64,000 nucleotides of DNA from Gamsiella multidivaricata (lineage: Eukaryota; Mortierellomycota; Mortierellomycetes; Mortierellales; Mortierellaceae): positions 281,979 through 345,978 of the forward strand of contig NW_026251746.1 of the NCBI RefSeq assembly GCF_025024155.1, read 5' to 3'. Below, piece after piece: positions 34,409 to 47,158 of the stretch. The translations under genes and the position numbers were made by a program. The notes under the pieces are model-generated. The model saw only the letters and a list, made by a program, of their open reading frames with translations, ran no database searches and was not told the origin of the DNA. Positions within the stretch are counted from its first letter, which is position 1, and every line of letters starts with the position of its first letter.

Positions 34409-35590
34409 ATGAAAACCACCACCGCCAATAACGATGTACCTGTCCGCATTGACTGCAGGGAGGACCCCACCAGGGACCCCGGCACTCTCAACAATCTCAT
34501 GGCGTCCAGTGTCGCCGCTCTGTGCTCCCGTCTCTGCACCCACCCCCTCGACACCCTCAAGACCCGCGTCCAGGTCTCGAATGCCCACCTGCCCTTGCTT
34601 CCGACCTTCCTTAGCCTCCTCAGGAACGGAGGTCTTTACCGGGGACTGCCGATTGCATTGGCCCTGAGCGCCCCAGGATTGTCCGTCTACCTGACAGCTT
34701 ACGACCTCTCCAAAGACTCCATCTCACGCCACTTCCCATATCTCAGCACAGACTCGGTTGTCAACCACATGGCTAGCGCCGTCATTGCAGAGGTATCCTC
34801 AGGACTATTCTGGACCCCAATGGAGGTTCTAAAATCGAAGCAGCAGGTCGAGAACGTGCCCACATCCATTTCTAAGGGTCCCAATTCAAAACCAGGTACA
34901 TTTGCATCAACATCAGCATTATCGACGACATCTGTGTCTGTATCTCCTTTTTCGACAGCGGCCGTAACAAGTATCCCACCAAAAGTACCAGCAGCCGCAT
35001 CTAAAAGACAAGCACCTGTTGGCACGATGGATCTGGCACGAAGGATTTATCGTCAAGAAGGGTTACTGGGCTTTTACCGCGGCTACTTCATCACTCTCGG
35101 TGTCTTTGTGTATGTATCCAAGTTCCCATAATATTTTATACTCTGTTGTACAAGAACACAAGCCTAATCTGAGGCATTATCTTTCACATCCCGATATTGC
35201 AGACCATACTCGATGATATACTTTGCGACATATGAGCAACTCAAGGACATGGCATGGCGACGGCGACACACAGCTATCCCTCTTAGCATCGCAAAGCAGC
35301 ACGAAGAGACACCGCCCTTTCCCACAATTGTCGCGTGCGCAGCTGTCGCGGCCGGCATCGCAGGAGGGGTATCCAATATCGTCGATGTAGTCAAGACGCG
35401 CTGGCAGATATCAGTGCTCGCCACAACCGAAGAGAACGCGTCCGCCGGGAGGATCATCAGGCATATGCTGCGTCAGGGTGGTTTTACCAGCTTCACACGG
35501 GGCATGGGCGCACGCGTTCTATGGATGATCCCGAGTGTAACGATATCAATGTCGATGTTCGAATACCTCAAGGCAAACGGGTTTGTATAA
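34409..35590 (+). CDS. Mitochondrial carrier family (SLC25-type) protein
   Basis: Exons 34409-35109 and 35203-35590, phase 2 junction, 362 aa. Three mitochondrial-carrier repeats: repeat 1 with PLDTLKTRVQ and GGLYRGL, repeat 2 with PMEVLKSKQQ and GLLGFYRGY (split by a ~70-residue Ser/Thr/Ala insert), repeat 3 with IVDVVKTRW and GGFTSFTRGMGARVLW. The first two signatures keep Px[DE]xx[KR]. The third has Ile in place of the kinking Pro. It is an inner-membrane metabolite carrier; substrate not deducible. Confidence 0.88.
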
Positions 35591-35699
35591 ATTGCAGACA
35601 AAAACAATCACCACGCACAATCTACTCGCTTATACCTCATGGACCTAGATTCTACTCATTCATATTCATTTATGCAAAATAAAAATCTATTCAATTCCT

Positions 35700-37076
35700 T
35701 CATTTCTTGGACTTTTTGGAGCTGGATTGTTCAGAGTCACCGGCCTTCCGTTTCGCATTCTTCTTGCTACTACTGCCCGTCTTCTCTTCCTTGACCTTAT
35801 CCTTCTTCTCCTTCTTCTCCTTCTTGTCCTTCGTCTCTTTCTTTTTTCTCTCTTTCTTTTCTCTCGTTTCTTTCTTCTCTTTCTTTTCCTTGCTCTCCTT
35901 CTTACTCTTCCTGTCTTCATTGTTGTGCGACTGGAGTGCTGTTGATGTCTCCTCTGTGGTACTCTGAACAATAACATGCTCCTCGACCCTAGTCTCTATC
36001 GTAACCGGCATCACCGAGACCGTGGCCTTGACAAACCCAAGTCCACGAATGCCTGATCTGTTGAATCCCGATGACCCAACCCCGGCCGAGGTAGCAAACC
36101 CAAGTCCTCCGAATACTGGTCTAGCTGGCTCCTCCATGTCATTGGCGCCGCTACTGTTGAGGCTGTTTTGTTGCATGCGAGCAGCGAAAATGTCGGTCGA
36201 GGTTATCAATTCCTCGACATTAGGGGTCGACATGCCTGAGATCGAGGGAGATGCCGTCTCGGATTTAATTCCAAGGATTTCGTTGAGTCGCTCTACATTT
36301 TGAAGGGCCGCATGCTTGTTCCTGAGATATTTGTGCCGTGAACTATGCATTCAAAGGTCGTAAAAAAAGTAAGCCATGTTAGAACAGAATGATATGATTT
36401 CGCTTGTGCCGCTTAAACAAGCATATCGGGATTGACTTACGCCTTGCGACCGCTGATGGCGGCCATAATGTTGTTCTTCTCTTCGCTGTCCTCATCGCTG
36501 GAGCGCTTGCTCTTGCTCTTGCTCGATTTTTTCTCCCTCTTGTCTTTTTTCTCCTTTTTCTCCTTCTTGCTCTTCTTTTCCTTCTCCTCCTTCTTCGACT
36601 TTTTACTCGACTTCTTTTCGTCCGTCTCCACATCCGACTGATTGTCAGAACTACTATCGCTCTTGCTGTCGTTCTGTGCAGCGTCCTTCTCGACTCGCTC
36701 GTTCAGATCTGCAAGCAACTTGCTGAACGCATCCGTGTTGCCCAGCCAATTGTCGCTTGTCTTTTTGGTGGCGCCCACTCCGAGGTTGTTCTCCTTCAGC
36801 CGGACCTTGACATGCTCCTGAACACCGTCTTCCTTAGCTCCGAGACCCTTGCCGTGCGACCAGCCCATCTTTTCCATCATCTTGAGCCCGAACTTGTTGG
36901 TATCTGCAAGAGGAAGGAAATATGATACCAACTGATTCGTCAATACACATACATATATCAACTCCGTGAAGTTATAAGGAAGTAGCCAATAAAGTAGACG
37001 GACCATTGGCCCAGTGCAAGTTGCGTGGGTCAGGGGCAAGCCTCTGCTTCGCATGACGAACAGCTTTCAAGGACAT
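35700..37076 (-). CDS. PXR1: G-patch protein PXR1/PinX1-type (ribosome biogenesis, telomerase-linked)
   Basis: Exons 37076-37004, 36903-36441 and 36342-35700 in phase, 392 aa. The N-terminus MSLKAVRHAKQRLAPDPRN leads across a splice into the G-patch: NKFGLKMMEKMGWSHGKGLG, then VQEHVKVRLKENNLGVGA. A middle linker (SDNWLGNTDAFSKLLADLN) precedes a Lys/Glu tract, the conserved RHKYLRNKHAALQNVERLNEI and a final Lys-rich tail with KKE repeats. Known role: nucleolar pre-rRNA/snoRNA processing, activation of the helicase Prp43 through the G-patch and, in PinX1, telomerase restraint. The first intron starts GTCCGT, a weak donor. The gene is head-to-head with CTR9 (293 bp). Confidence 0.9.
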
Positions 37077-37369
37077 GATGTGAAGATGGAAGTGGAGTCA
37101 AGTGGAGCTGAGTGGAGCTGAGCTACTTTTTTTTTTTTTTTTTGAAGAAAACAAACAAAATGTGGTCGAGACTGCGAATCGAACTTCACGTGAGTTGGCT
37201 ACGAAGTTGACGCGAAAGTGATATAGGTATCCAACCGTCCTCATCCTTACCATCCTCGCCATCAGCAACGCTCAGGGTCGCCATTCAGTACCCAAAGATT
37301 CCTGGAAACAAACTCGACTTTTTGTGAACGCTTCAACGTCACCCCCTTGGTCCTCTGCAGCTCGGCACT
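37077..37369. promoter_or_regulatory. 293-bp head-to-head promoter, PXR1 / CTR9
   Basis: The spacer between two divergent starts holds an 18-nt T run (about 37126-37143), a typical nucleosome-excluding element, and a CACGTGA (E-box-like) at 37188-37194. Both products act in nuclear RNA metabolism, so shared control is plausible but inferred. Confidence 0.5.
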
Positions 37370-40300
37370 ATGTACCATCCACAATCAAACAGCACACTCG
37401 AGATTCCTTTAAAGGGGTCAGACAACGTTCTCGAGATCTCGCGCTCTAGCCTGCCCCCACCCTCGGAGCTCTTTGATATCCTCAAAGCAGAGGAAGCACC
37501 TCTCAGGAACTATATCCTCTTTGCGGTAAGTGCCAGATCGGAAGGAAGCAACAATATCAGAGACCTGGGGAATGTTGGTCTCTCACCTGGCCTGTTCCAC
37601 GATATCCTCTTTCTAGCTTGAATATGCCCGGCAAAAGAATGCGGATTCTGCGATTAAGGTCTTGACCGATGGCCTGAATGGTAACCTTTATCCACAATGA
37701 CCAACAGCGCATCCTGCATCGTGTTTAAATTTAGCGGCGCCCTATACTTAAACATTCTTTTCATTTTGCGGTCATAGTCGAATATGAGACCAACCCCAGG
37801 CCGCGGCTTCCGCTTCACAACCTTCTCGCATCTCTCAACATCCGCAAGGCCTATCAATCTGGAATTACTCCCCAGGAACGAAATGCATTTTGGTCCGAAG
37901 CAACGAAGCATCTGGGGGCGGCCGAAAAGATCAACCCAAAGGACGATACAACATGGATCAGCAAAGGTGCGAGATGGGAACACTCACTTTCGTTAACAAA
38001 GATAACAGGTGTGATCTGCTCAGGCTGACACTCTATGATTTTCTACCAAAACTTAGGCCTGCTCTTGCTCGCTCGCAACTCGCTGGATGACGCATATCGT
38101 CATTTCAAACAGGTCCTCGGAGAGAATAACAGGAGTATTCCAGCCCTGCTCGGAACTGCGCGCATTCTTTTCATTCGTGAAAATTATATCCAAGCTCTCG
38201 CATACTACCGCAATGTCTTAAAACTTCAGCCGGATTGCATTCCAAACCCACGAATCGGCATGGGACTGTGTTTCTACAAGCTGGGGATGGTCGAGGCTGC
38301 ACAGCAGGCGTTCGAGCGTTGTGTCGAGATGAACGGGCAGGATGCTACAGCGCATGTACTGCTGGCGATCCTTCAGTTCAACAAATGCAAGGAGTCAGAT
38401 ATTTCAGAGGAGGAAATCAAACAAATATACAAAACTGGATTCCTGCACTTAAAGAACGCATATGGAGCCGACAAGAAGAACCCTGTCGTGGGCCTTTATA
38501 TGGGCAAGCATTTCGCAGTTACCCAGGATTTGGAGAAGGCTATGGCATTCGCCACCAAGGCATCGAACGCAAACGGCCTGAAGAACGTGCAGTCCGAGGG
38601 ACTTTATATCATGGGCAGGATCCATCATCAACAGGAGCGGTATGTTGAAGCCCTCGCATGTTACGGAAAGGCTGTCAGCTTCAACCCCGATAATCTATTG
38701 GCTCAGTTCGGACTCGGTCAGACGCTTCTCTTCAAGCAAGACATTGCTGGCGCGATCTCTGCGTTCGAGAGGATTCTCAGCAAGGAGCCAAAGTGCGTCG
38801 AAGCTATTGCTGTAAGTTTTAAAGTAAATTACGAGTTTGCTATATCACGCAAGGCGGAGAAAATGAGTGTTCTATTAACTATCTTCAACACTTTCTTGCT
38901 ACCCCTATAGATTCTAGGATCGATCTACTCGCGTTCAGCAGCATCAAAAAGCAAAGCTCTTGAGTTCTTTGATAAGGCCACCAATATCATTCACGAAAGG
39001 AACACGCTCTCAGTCCAGGATCCACTCATGTTCACAGAAATGGCTCAACTGTTGGAGCAGACAGATATCGCCAAAACTACTAAGGCATACATGTTCGCTC
39101 TCGGAATTTGCGGACAAAAAGTCGAGAGAGGTGAATCTGTGGAGTACATGCCTGAGCTTTTGAACAACGTCGCTGCAATCAGCCACATGGATGGTCGACT
39201 CGATGCTGCGGAGGGGAGCTACAACAAGGCATTAGATATCTGTGCAAGCAAGGAGGACGATGCCGACATGGCCACAGAAGCAACCATCACCACCATTCGA
39301 TATAACCTAGCCCGTCTGTATGAGGAACGGAACGAAATCAAGCGCGCAGAAGAGATTTACAAGGACATTGCCAGCAAGTATCACGGATATGCTGATGCTC
39401 ACTTGCGTCTCGGAGTCATCGAGCAATCCCGCGGCAATTTTGATCAGGCAGCTGAGTTATATAAGGACGTTTTCGGCATGATCGATAACAAGAATGTCGA
39501 TGCATGGACTCTGATGGGTATGTTGCAGCAGAAGCAGAACCAGATCAGGAACTCGCGAAAAACATTAGAGAGGATCGTTAAGGAAATCAACCGCCACGAT
39601 GTGTATACCCTCTTGGCCCTCGGAAACAACCATCTTAACGTCGCTCGTGAAGAGAAAGACAACATGGCCATGGTAGGTTATCATACACAGGTCCTTTTGA
39701 GAGCACTACAAGCGGCCGCAGACTACTAATATTTCTGATGGTGACTTTTTATTTTTATTTTTTTTGCTGATAGAAACAAGAGTTCTACAAGAAGGCCTTC
39801 GAGTTTTTTGACAAGGTGCTGAAGATTGACGCCTACAACGCCTATGCTGCCAATGGTATCGCTATTTCACTGGCTGTTCATGGCCATCATACGGAAGCAA
39901 GAGAGATGTTCTTGCAGATTCGCGAAGCTGCCTCTGCTATCCCTACAATCTGGCTTAACTTGGCCTTAGTTTCGGCGGATATGGGCCAATATAGAAATGC
40001 CGTGCTTCTGGTGAGCAATACACTTATTGGCGGTCAGGCTGCCGACGACATCCTCAACGTGACACTTATGAAATTCTATTTTACTTGTATTTGATAGTAT
40101 GCGGCTGTTTCCAAAAAGTTTTTCAACAACGAAGACGAGAATGTCATACTGTCGATGGCAAAGGCACAGTACTGTTTGGCCAAGCAGGAAAAGAGTCCTG
40201 AAAAGATGCTTCAGGCCTTATCAATGGCACAGAAGGCGTTCCGTCTGAACCCAAGTGACAAGACGGCTCTTTACGATATTGCTCTTATCCAACAATCCTA

Positions 40301-41248
40301 TGCCCAGCTTGTATCGGATCGCTCAGCAGACCAGCGTACAGTCGACGACATCAATCATGCTATGATCGGCTTAGGCGCAGCCAAAGGGTAAGTGCTAGTT
40401 GCCGATTTGTTATCGGTTCCTTTGTTGGTTGAAATGCATGGCTTCTGACAGATCTCTCTGTCATTAATTCAATCTTACAGGATTTTGAAGTCATTGATTA
40501 CGGTTCCTACAAAGGAGCACGTCTACTACGAACGCGAAATTGCCGCCCAACGCGAGAAACATGGAGATTCACTGCTAAACATTCTTCAGAGAAAACTGAA
40601 GGATCAAGAAGTATTCGAGGCAGAGAAGCAAAAGGCCTTAGACGAGACTCGCAAGAAGCGCGAGGCTGAGAAGGCTAGGAAGGACGAAGAAGAGCGGATA
40701 CAGCGCGAGAAGCAAGTACAGGAAGAGCGTGAAATTTTGGAGAGTCGTCGTGCTCTGGATGAGGGTGCAAAGGAGACACAGCGCGAGCTGGATGAGATGA
40801 ACAGGGAGCGTGCAGAGCGCAAGCGGATGGTGGTGAGTGATGATGAAGTAAGCGACGGTGATCTGGACGGAGGCGTTGAGCGCGAGTCCAAGCGGCAGAA
40901 AAAGGAACGCAAGCCCAAGGAGCCGAAAGAACCAAGGGAGCCAAAAGAAGCAAAGGAACTAAAGAAGGGCAAGCTGCGCAAGAAATCGGAGGTTGAGGGG
41001 CGAGCAAGGAGCAAGAGCACAGACAGGGATGAGGACGACTTGCGTGATGATCCGACATCGCACAAGGTCTCCTCCAAGAAGTAGTAAGTAGCATGGCTGG
41101 CCGATTGATTAGGAACCCATTGAGTGTTGGATAGCCGTTATTTTTATTGTTATCGGGACCGTATTAACGCTTTTTTTTTTGTCCCTTCAACTTCTTTAGC
41201 AAATCGAAAGAGATCATTGACTCGGACGAGGACGAGATGTCAGACTAA
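37370..41248 (+). CDS. CTR9: CTR9, TPR scaffold of the Paf1 transcription-elongation complex
   Basis: Nine exons: 37370-37525, 37617-37680, 37778-37966, 38057-38811, 38911-39672, 39774-40010, 40098-40387, 40481-41083, 41200-41248; 1034 aa, all phases consistent. The N-terminus has LEIPLKGSDNVLEISRSSLP and ELFDILKAEEAPLRNYILFA, then tandem TPRs (e.g. GMGLCFYKLGMVEAAQQAFE, ALACYGKAVSFNPDNLLAQF, ADAHLRLGVIEQSRGNFDQA). The tail is a charged coiled coil (EKQKALDETRKKREAEKARK) and ends KEIIDSDEDEMSD. An apparent stop TAG at 41082-41084 is split by the last intron (exon ends TA, intron GTAAGT), so the last 17 residues would be lost in a naive call. Role: Paf1C links RNA polymerase II to histone modification. 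Confidence 0.92.
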
Positions 41249-41664
41249 GGGACAGACCTTTATTGACAAGGGTGATGTGACCAGGAGCTGTTCACATAAG
41301 AGCCCGAAGAGAAGTGTAGCTGCTGAAAAGTCTTTGTGCCGAAATAAAACAAGACAAAGCGATACACAAATGTGTAATGTACATTCATGTCTGCTTTCTT
41401 TTGCGTGTCCAATCTGCCATCCCTTTCTTTCTTTCTTCCTGTACCTCCCAGAATGTGTTGGCACTGCAACATTGGCGATCACTCTCAGCTATGGCTTATG
41501 GAGTGAAAGCAGTCTCCGCTCGTTTTCTTTCTGCCTATTCTCCCGCGCTAAACTTCAGTAACCATAATACAGCTCCCTCTCTCTCTCCCTCTCTCTCGCT
41601 TTCGGTATCCCCTTTATCCATTTCGATATCCTCCACACATCCGAAGGTCCAACGCCCATACTAC
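41249..41664. other. Intergenic: CTR9 3' flank and leader of the ankyrin-UBA gene
   Basis: 416 bp. A TCTCTCTCCC repeat at about 41576-41602 precedes the next ATG. An open frame runs in from 41377 but its first part is low complexity; no separate gene supported. Confidence 0.4.
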
Positions 41665-44600
41665 ATGTCTTCGGTTAAGAAGAGCAAATCCCGTGCCATG
41701 CCTGCACTCCCAACAACTCCAGCGCCCTGTCTGGCACACTCACTACAGAACGAAGACTGGCCAGCAGAAGCACAAAAGGTCAAGGACGAGCAAATCCAGG
41801 CGTTCTACCGCGAGTATGCCAAGGTAAAAGCATCCAACAACCTTCTCTTGCTCGGACTCCAACACTTCCCATCCACGCTCGACAACAAGGAGGCAGAAGG
41901 CCATGGACATATATTCGGCAGCATCTTGGAACAGGGACGTTTACGGGATGGAAAGGTGACAGAAATGGTGGCCAACAACGCCAATCACAATCGCAGGATA
42001 GGAATGGTATTTGGAACTTTTATGAGCATCGACAACACAAGGACGGCACCGATCCATTCCTTAGCAAGATCACAGAATGAACATCCTTCCACCCTACTGA
42101 CCCGAGGCCCCTTTTTGTTTCCATCGCTGTTGATTTGAATCTTAGACGGCTCCCGAAAAAGGAAGCCCTATTGAACCAGACGATCATATTCGGGTAATGC
42201 AGCAAAGATCATCAGCTTCATTCGATTCGCAGGAGCAGTTATTATTCAGTTGCGCTCATAGGCGATGGTGATGGCAGTGGAACTTGACCCTTTTTTTTTG
42301 TGATCGCTCCTCGTCCCCTATGCCATTTCACGTTGTCTTATTGTATTTACATTTTTTCGTGTTTTATAGAGAATCACCACTGCTCTTACCCAATACACGA
42401 CTCGAGGGCTGCCGGGAGGGAAGGCTCTGCCTGAGGAGTTTTTGCGCCAACGCTCTGAGCATATCCTCCACCCTTCACCTGAAGAGCTCATGGAGTTGTA
42501 TGCGACATTGATTCGTGATAATCTAGGTAATGGGATCAATGCCGTAGTGGACTTGCGCGTAAAGCCATTATTCGGGCATACAACTGGCACGCTGTCGGGG
42601 GAAACCATGGCGTTTCGATTGAGGTACTAATGGAAAAGCCGCCTTGCGCTCTGACCTAACTTACCCCTGAAATTAATAGAACTAAACCCCAAGATGAGAG
42701 AGGTGCTTACCGATCAAGCCTTTGCAGCCTCAACGTTACTTCATGGCGATCATCTCGACCAGCACTTTCGTCAGCATCAACAACATGCGGCTTCTCAGCA
42801 GCGGGCACCTTGTGGATGTGGTGTTGACCATGGCGACGAAACTCTCGACTTCCCGGAGGACAGTTATGAGGATGAGCCAGACGAGGAAGATGAGGATGAT
42901 GAGGATGATGGAGAAGACGAAGACGATGATGATGAAGATAGCATGGATGACGAGGAATATGACGACGATGAGGAACACGATGTCGGTGATGGCTATGCAC
43001 ACCATTACGAGGAGAGCAATGTCAAGATGATGGTCTATGAGGAGGAAAAGCTAAAGCTCGAGACTGTCCGCCGGGTTCGCGAAGAGGAACGGCGACTCAA
43101 GGAGGAATTTCGTAAAAAGAAGATTTCGGAAAGGCTAAAGCAGAAGCAGGAAAAAGGTACGCGACTTGATTCTCGCCTGCCCCTGGACAATATGCCATGC
43201 AGCAATCCGTTGGAAGATACTCGATCTAATCGATTTTCTGGAATATCTATGTGCTGGTGTTTCTTTATCCTTAGAACGCATTCTTTTATTGCAGCGCCTG
43301 CGTCTTGAAGACGAGGAACGTCGTAAGCGCGAGGCACAGGAAAAGCAGAGGAGAGAAAGACTTGAGGAGGAGATGCGCAAGAAGCGGGAGGCTGGTATGT
43401 CGTTTATCGGCCTTACTACTGGAAATACCTGTGTGAACCTTTGAATCGTCGCCGAAACTGACGTCTTCATGCTTGCTACCCCATTTAATTATCGATAGCG
43501 GAGGCTGATCAGAACGCCAGGTCGTTTTTATTCCAGTGCACATCACGATCGCAGATTGAGACAGTCAAGCAGATCGTTGGCTCAACACCTGACGATTCCT
43601 GCTCGCTAACGGGTGTGCCGCGGTTCGCAACAACTGCTGCAACGCGTCTTTTTGGTTGGGAATTTGTAACGATGGTAGAAGGCGTCGGTGAGGTTAGTGA
43701 GGAAAAGGGCATCCAGGAAACTCTATTACATGTAGCAGTTCGAGTAGGGTGTGTCGATTTGGCTGTGTTCTTTATCGACAAAGGTATGCGCATCTGCATT
43801 TTCATAATTTTTATTTATTTTTTGTCGTCAGAGGAAAGCTTCTAGCGTATATTCATATTCTCACACTTTTTTGCCGATCATGTATTAGGCGCGCCCTTGG
43901 ACGCCTTCGATAAGGATGGATTAACTCCACTTCACACAGCCGCCAAGCATGTTGCTCCTTTTGAGATTTGCAAGTTGCTGGTGGAGAGGACGGTGCACCA
44001 TATTGACAGGACATGCATTATTGCTGGCAGGACAGTACTTCATTACGCGGCTCAAAATGGATATGCAGATCTGGTGTCGCTTTTGTTGCAGCACCATGCA
44101 AGAATCAACCCCCTGGATCACAAGGGCAATACACCAGAATCGCTTGCAAAGGCCGGACTGGAAAGCGCCCTGTCCGAAAAACCGACAAAGACTAACACGA
44201 AACAAGCCAACACCGCAAAGGCGCAAAAGTATCGCAGCACAATGCAGCACCTTCAAAAAGCAATGGCGGCTGTCAAGGAGGCACAGAATCGGAAAGATGC
44301 GCAATTGGAAGAGCAACGGCGCAAGGACGAGGCTTTGGCCCTCGAGGAGGCGGAGAAGGACAACGCTGCGCGAAGGAAGCAGGAAGAGAAACTGGAGGCA
44401 GATCTCAGGAGACGGTTGGAAGAAGAAAAGGAACTCGAGCGTCTCAAAGCCATGGCGTCGGACCCGAACGGAAATAGCAATAACAGCAACAAGAAGAAGA
44501 AGAAAAAGAAAGGAGGAAAGAGTGGCAACGACTTGCCGGCAGCTACAAAGGAAATCCCAACGTCAGTATCTTCCGCCCACAAAACGGATTCATTCTCAGA

Positions 44601-47012
44601 AACGGCCACATTCTCCCCCGCCATTTCCTCGGTCAATGTGAAGGTTACGCAGAACTTAACAACAGCAAACTCATCCTCAAGCGCTGCAGTTCCCAAGCTC
44701 TCTCCAGCAGCACCCTCAGAAGGAACCAGTAAGACACCGGCCCTTACGTCAGTGGCACTATCAACACCCTTACCAGCAACGACCAGTCTACAGCCTGCAC
44801 CAGCCCGCATTCCTAAGCCTAAAACGAGCTATCGCCCCTCACAGCTCGTGGTGACGCGGATGACGGACATGGGCTTCCCATTGCGAGAGTCCAGAAAGGC
44901 ACTGATTCAAACGGAAGGACGTGTAGAGGATGCGATCGATCTGCTGACGAGCGGGGCTCAGCTGGCCGACGATTCGGAGGATGAGGCGGAGCAAGCCGCA
45001 GAGAAAGCAAAGGCGAAAGCGAAGGCAAATGCTAGTCTTGCAGCGAAGATTCCTCAGGTGAAAGCACAGGAGACTTACATGAACGGCCACAGCAACAGTA
45101 GCGCTGTACGAGCATCGCAGCAACCAGCCTCCAGTCCGACACTGAACCACCCAACGCACGCTACCTCTCAACAGCAGCAAGCGCATCACCGTACAGTCCT
45201 AGGAATGCAGCAGGTATCACCACGGCCCATGAACCACCCCGTACAGATCTTGCAGAGGACGCATGCGATGGCGCCCCACGTTCAGCCCCGTTCAGTCCCC
45301 ACACAAGTCCTCCAGCGACCGCCGCCCCATGTTCAGCATGCTCAACCGCAGATGGCGCCACAGAACCCGAACATTCGAAAGTCATTTTCGAATCAGAGCG
45401 TGCCCGCGATGTCAAGTCCGGTACCGCATCCGGCCACAACAATTGCCAGCTTTATTGCCCCACGGACAGCCCAACCAATGCCACCAACGCGTGCTCCATA
45501 TTCATACGGTCCAGCCTCGTCAGGAGTCCACAGCTCCAAGCCTATCGTCTCACCCCCGATCAGTGCTGGCCAACTGAGCCACAGCTCTTTTCCCAGAAGC
45601 CCTGGCTCTACATCGGCAGCTGTACTGGATCGTAATGCACCTGTAAGGGGATCGACTGGTGATATTGGAACGATCGGAATGACACGCAAGTTTGGAAGCA
45701 TGGACGTATCTGATCATCAAGGTTTTGGCTCGGGATCCAGCTTCTCTGGTTTTGCAGCCGCAACATCAACATGGGACGTAAGCATGAGTAACAAATCTAT
45801 GACGCCGACTTCGCTTGAACTCCCTGCGCCGATCAACAACGAATATCAACCATCTTCTATGGGGCATAACCTCTGGGCGACTCCTGGATTGTCAATACCT
45901 GGCCCATCGTTGCTTCAGCCTGTTAGCGATAACAGTGTAGGCTCTTCCTTTGGGTCACCGTTCCTAACCAGCTTACCAGCAAATCCTCACCAGCAGCACC
46001 AGCACCCACATCAACAGCACTCTCATCAGCAACATCCTCGTTCATCAAACGTCGAATCCTCCTTGGATGGGCTTCAGGGCTATAGCGAGAGCGATCTGGA
46101 CATAGTCAATGCAGGCGGCGAAATGATCAAGGATGTTTTGGCGATGACGGGCGCAATCGACTCGGAAGAGTTTGCAAAGTTTGAAGCAGAGTATTCCCTT
46201 CTGGGCACTGGACTATCCAGCACAGGACCATCGAAGGCCATAGGTGGGGGAAGAAGCAACAGTAATGGTAACGTTAATAGCAGCGGCCAGCCTATGGCTA
46301 ACTTGTGGGCTGGAAGTAGCAACAGCCATGGAGGTAGCAACGATGGAAGCCACGGGCTGCCCTCGCCCATTGGCACAGTGAATGGACATGCTCTCTCTTC
46401 GTCACGCCGAGGTTTTGACTCTGGATTTGACAGTAATGGCTCCAATGGTACGTATAAAGGGCTGTGCGCAATAAATGAAGTGAGAAATATCGTGCAGTCT
46501 ATCGTTTATATTCTGATATTATTACATTATATTATATTATTGACGCGGTTTCCCTTTTTTTTTTTTGCATAGGTTTGCTATCGGATTCCAAAGGAAGCGT
46601 CTCAGAATATAGTCAATGGAATTCTGGGTTCGCTTTGGAACAAGCCATGTACCCTTCATCGCGACAGCAACGGCAGCGGCAAGTGGGCTCGTCTGCGTTC
46701 GTGGACAGCTTCTTTGGATCGGACGCTAGGATCCCTACATCGCCCTACAGTCAACATTTGCAAAGTCATCAACAGCAACAGCAGCAGCAACACAGTCAGC
46801 CACTTCCGCCATTCGAGTACTCAAATTTCGGAGGATTGGGTGGGCACAGTAATACTAGTCCGGGTGAATCATTGACGTCCCCAACAGCATCCGCATTTGG
46901 GGCTATTGGCGCGATTGGAAGTAGTCGACACCAGCATCAGTCTGTAGGGTCTAGTTCTGCACCCATGCCAGGCGGCAGTAGCGGTGACCGGAATAATTCA
47001 AAGCAGCATTAA
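41665..47012 (+). CDS. Ankyrin-repeat and UBA-domain protein with acidic and Gln-rich regions (one gene, or two if the exon 3/4 phase break is real)
   Basis: Exons 41665-42006, 42146-42193, 42370-42623, about 42679-43156, 43275-43394, 43499-43783, 43889-46447, 46573-47012. Exons 1-3 read MSSVKKSKSRAMP... IQAFYREYAKVKASNNLLLL ... MAFRL in one phase, exons 4-8 in another. The best acceptor (AATAG, 42678) gives a one-phase conflict, so either a small indel exists or a second gene starts at ATG 42694. Downstream are a run of D/E (about 42870-42980), a charged coiled coil (RRVREEERRLKEEFRKKKIS), two ankyrin repeats (GLTPLHTAAKHVAPFEICKL, GRTVLHYAAQNGYADLVSLL), a UBA domain (44838-44955: VTRMTDMGFPLRESRKAL) and long Gln/Ser/Pro stretches. 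Role unknown; UBA suggests ubiquitin binding. Confidence 0.72.
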
Positions 47013-47158
47013 AGACAATTGTTGCGTTAACATTGAACACGATTCGCTGCGGATTATTAATTTAATAGTGATGTTGTACAGAAATACATATTACGCGAAG
47101 AGAGACAGGGGAGTGATAATAACTGAAGTGGCAGTAAGGGGCGATGATTGATAGTGCT

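Noticed and set aside
35687..35977. Arg-rich, Leu/Phe-rich frames opposite and alongside PXR1
   Set aside because: Shadows of the Lys/Glu codon repeats (AAG/GAG) in other frames.
37165..37200. Possible tRNA 3' end on the minus strand (GTTCGATTC followed by CCA)
   Set aside because: No matching acceptor stem or D-arm upstream; T-stem does not pair.
42707..43005. His- and Ile-rich minus-strand frames opposite the acidic stretch
   Set aside because: Antisense of GAT/GAG repeats; no start context or conservation signs.
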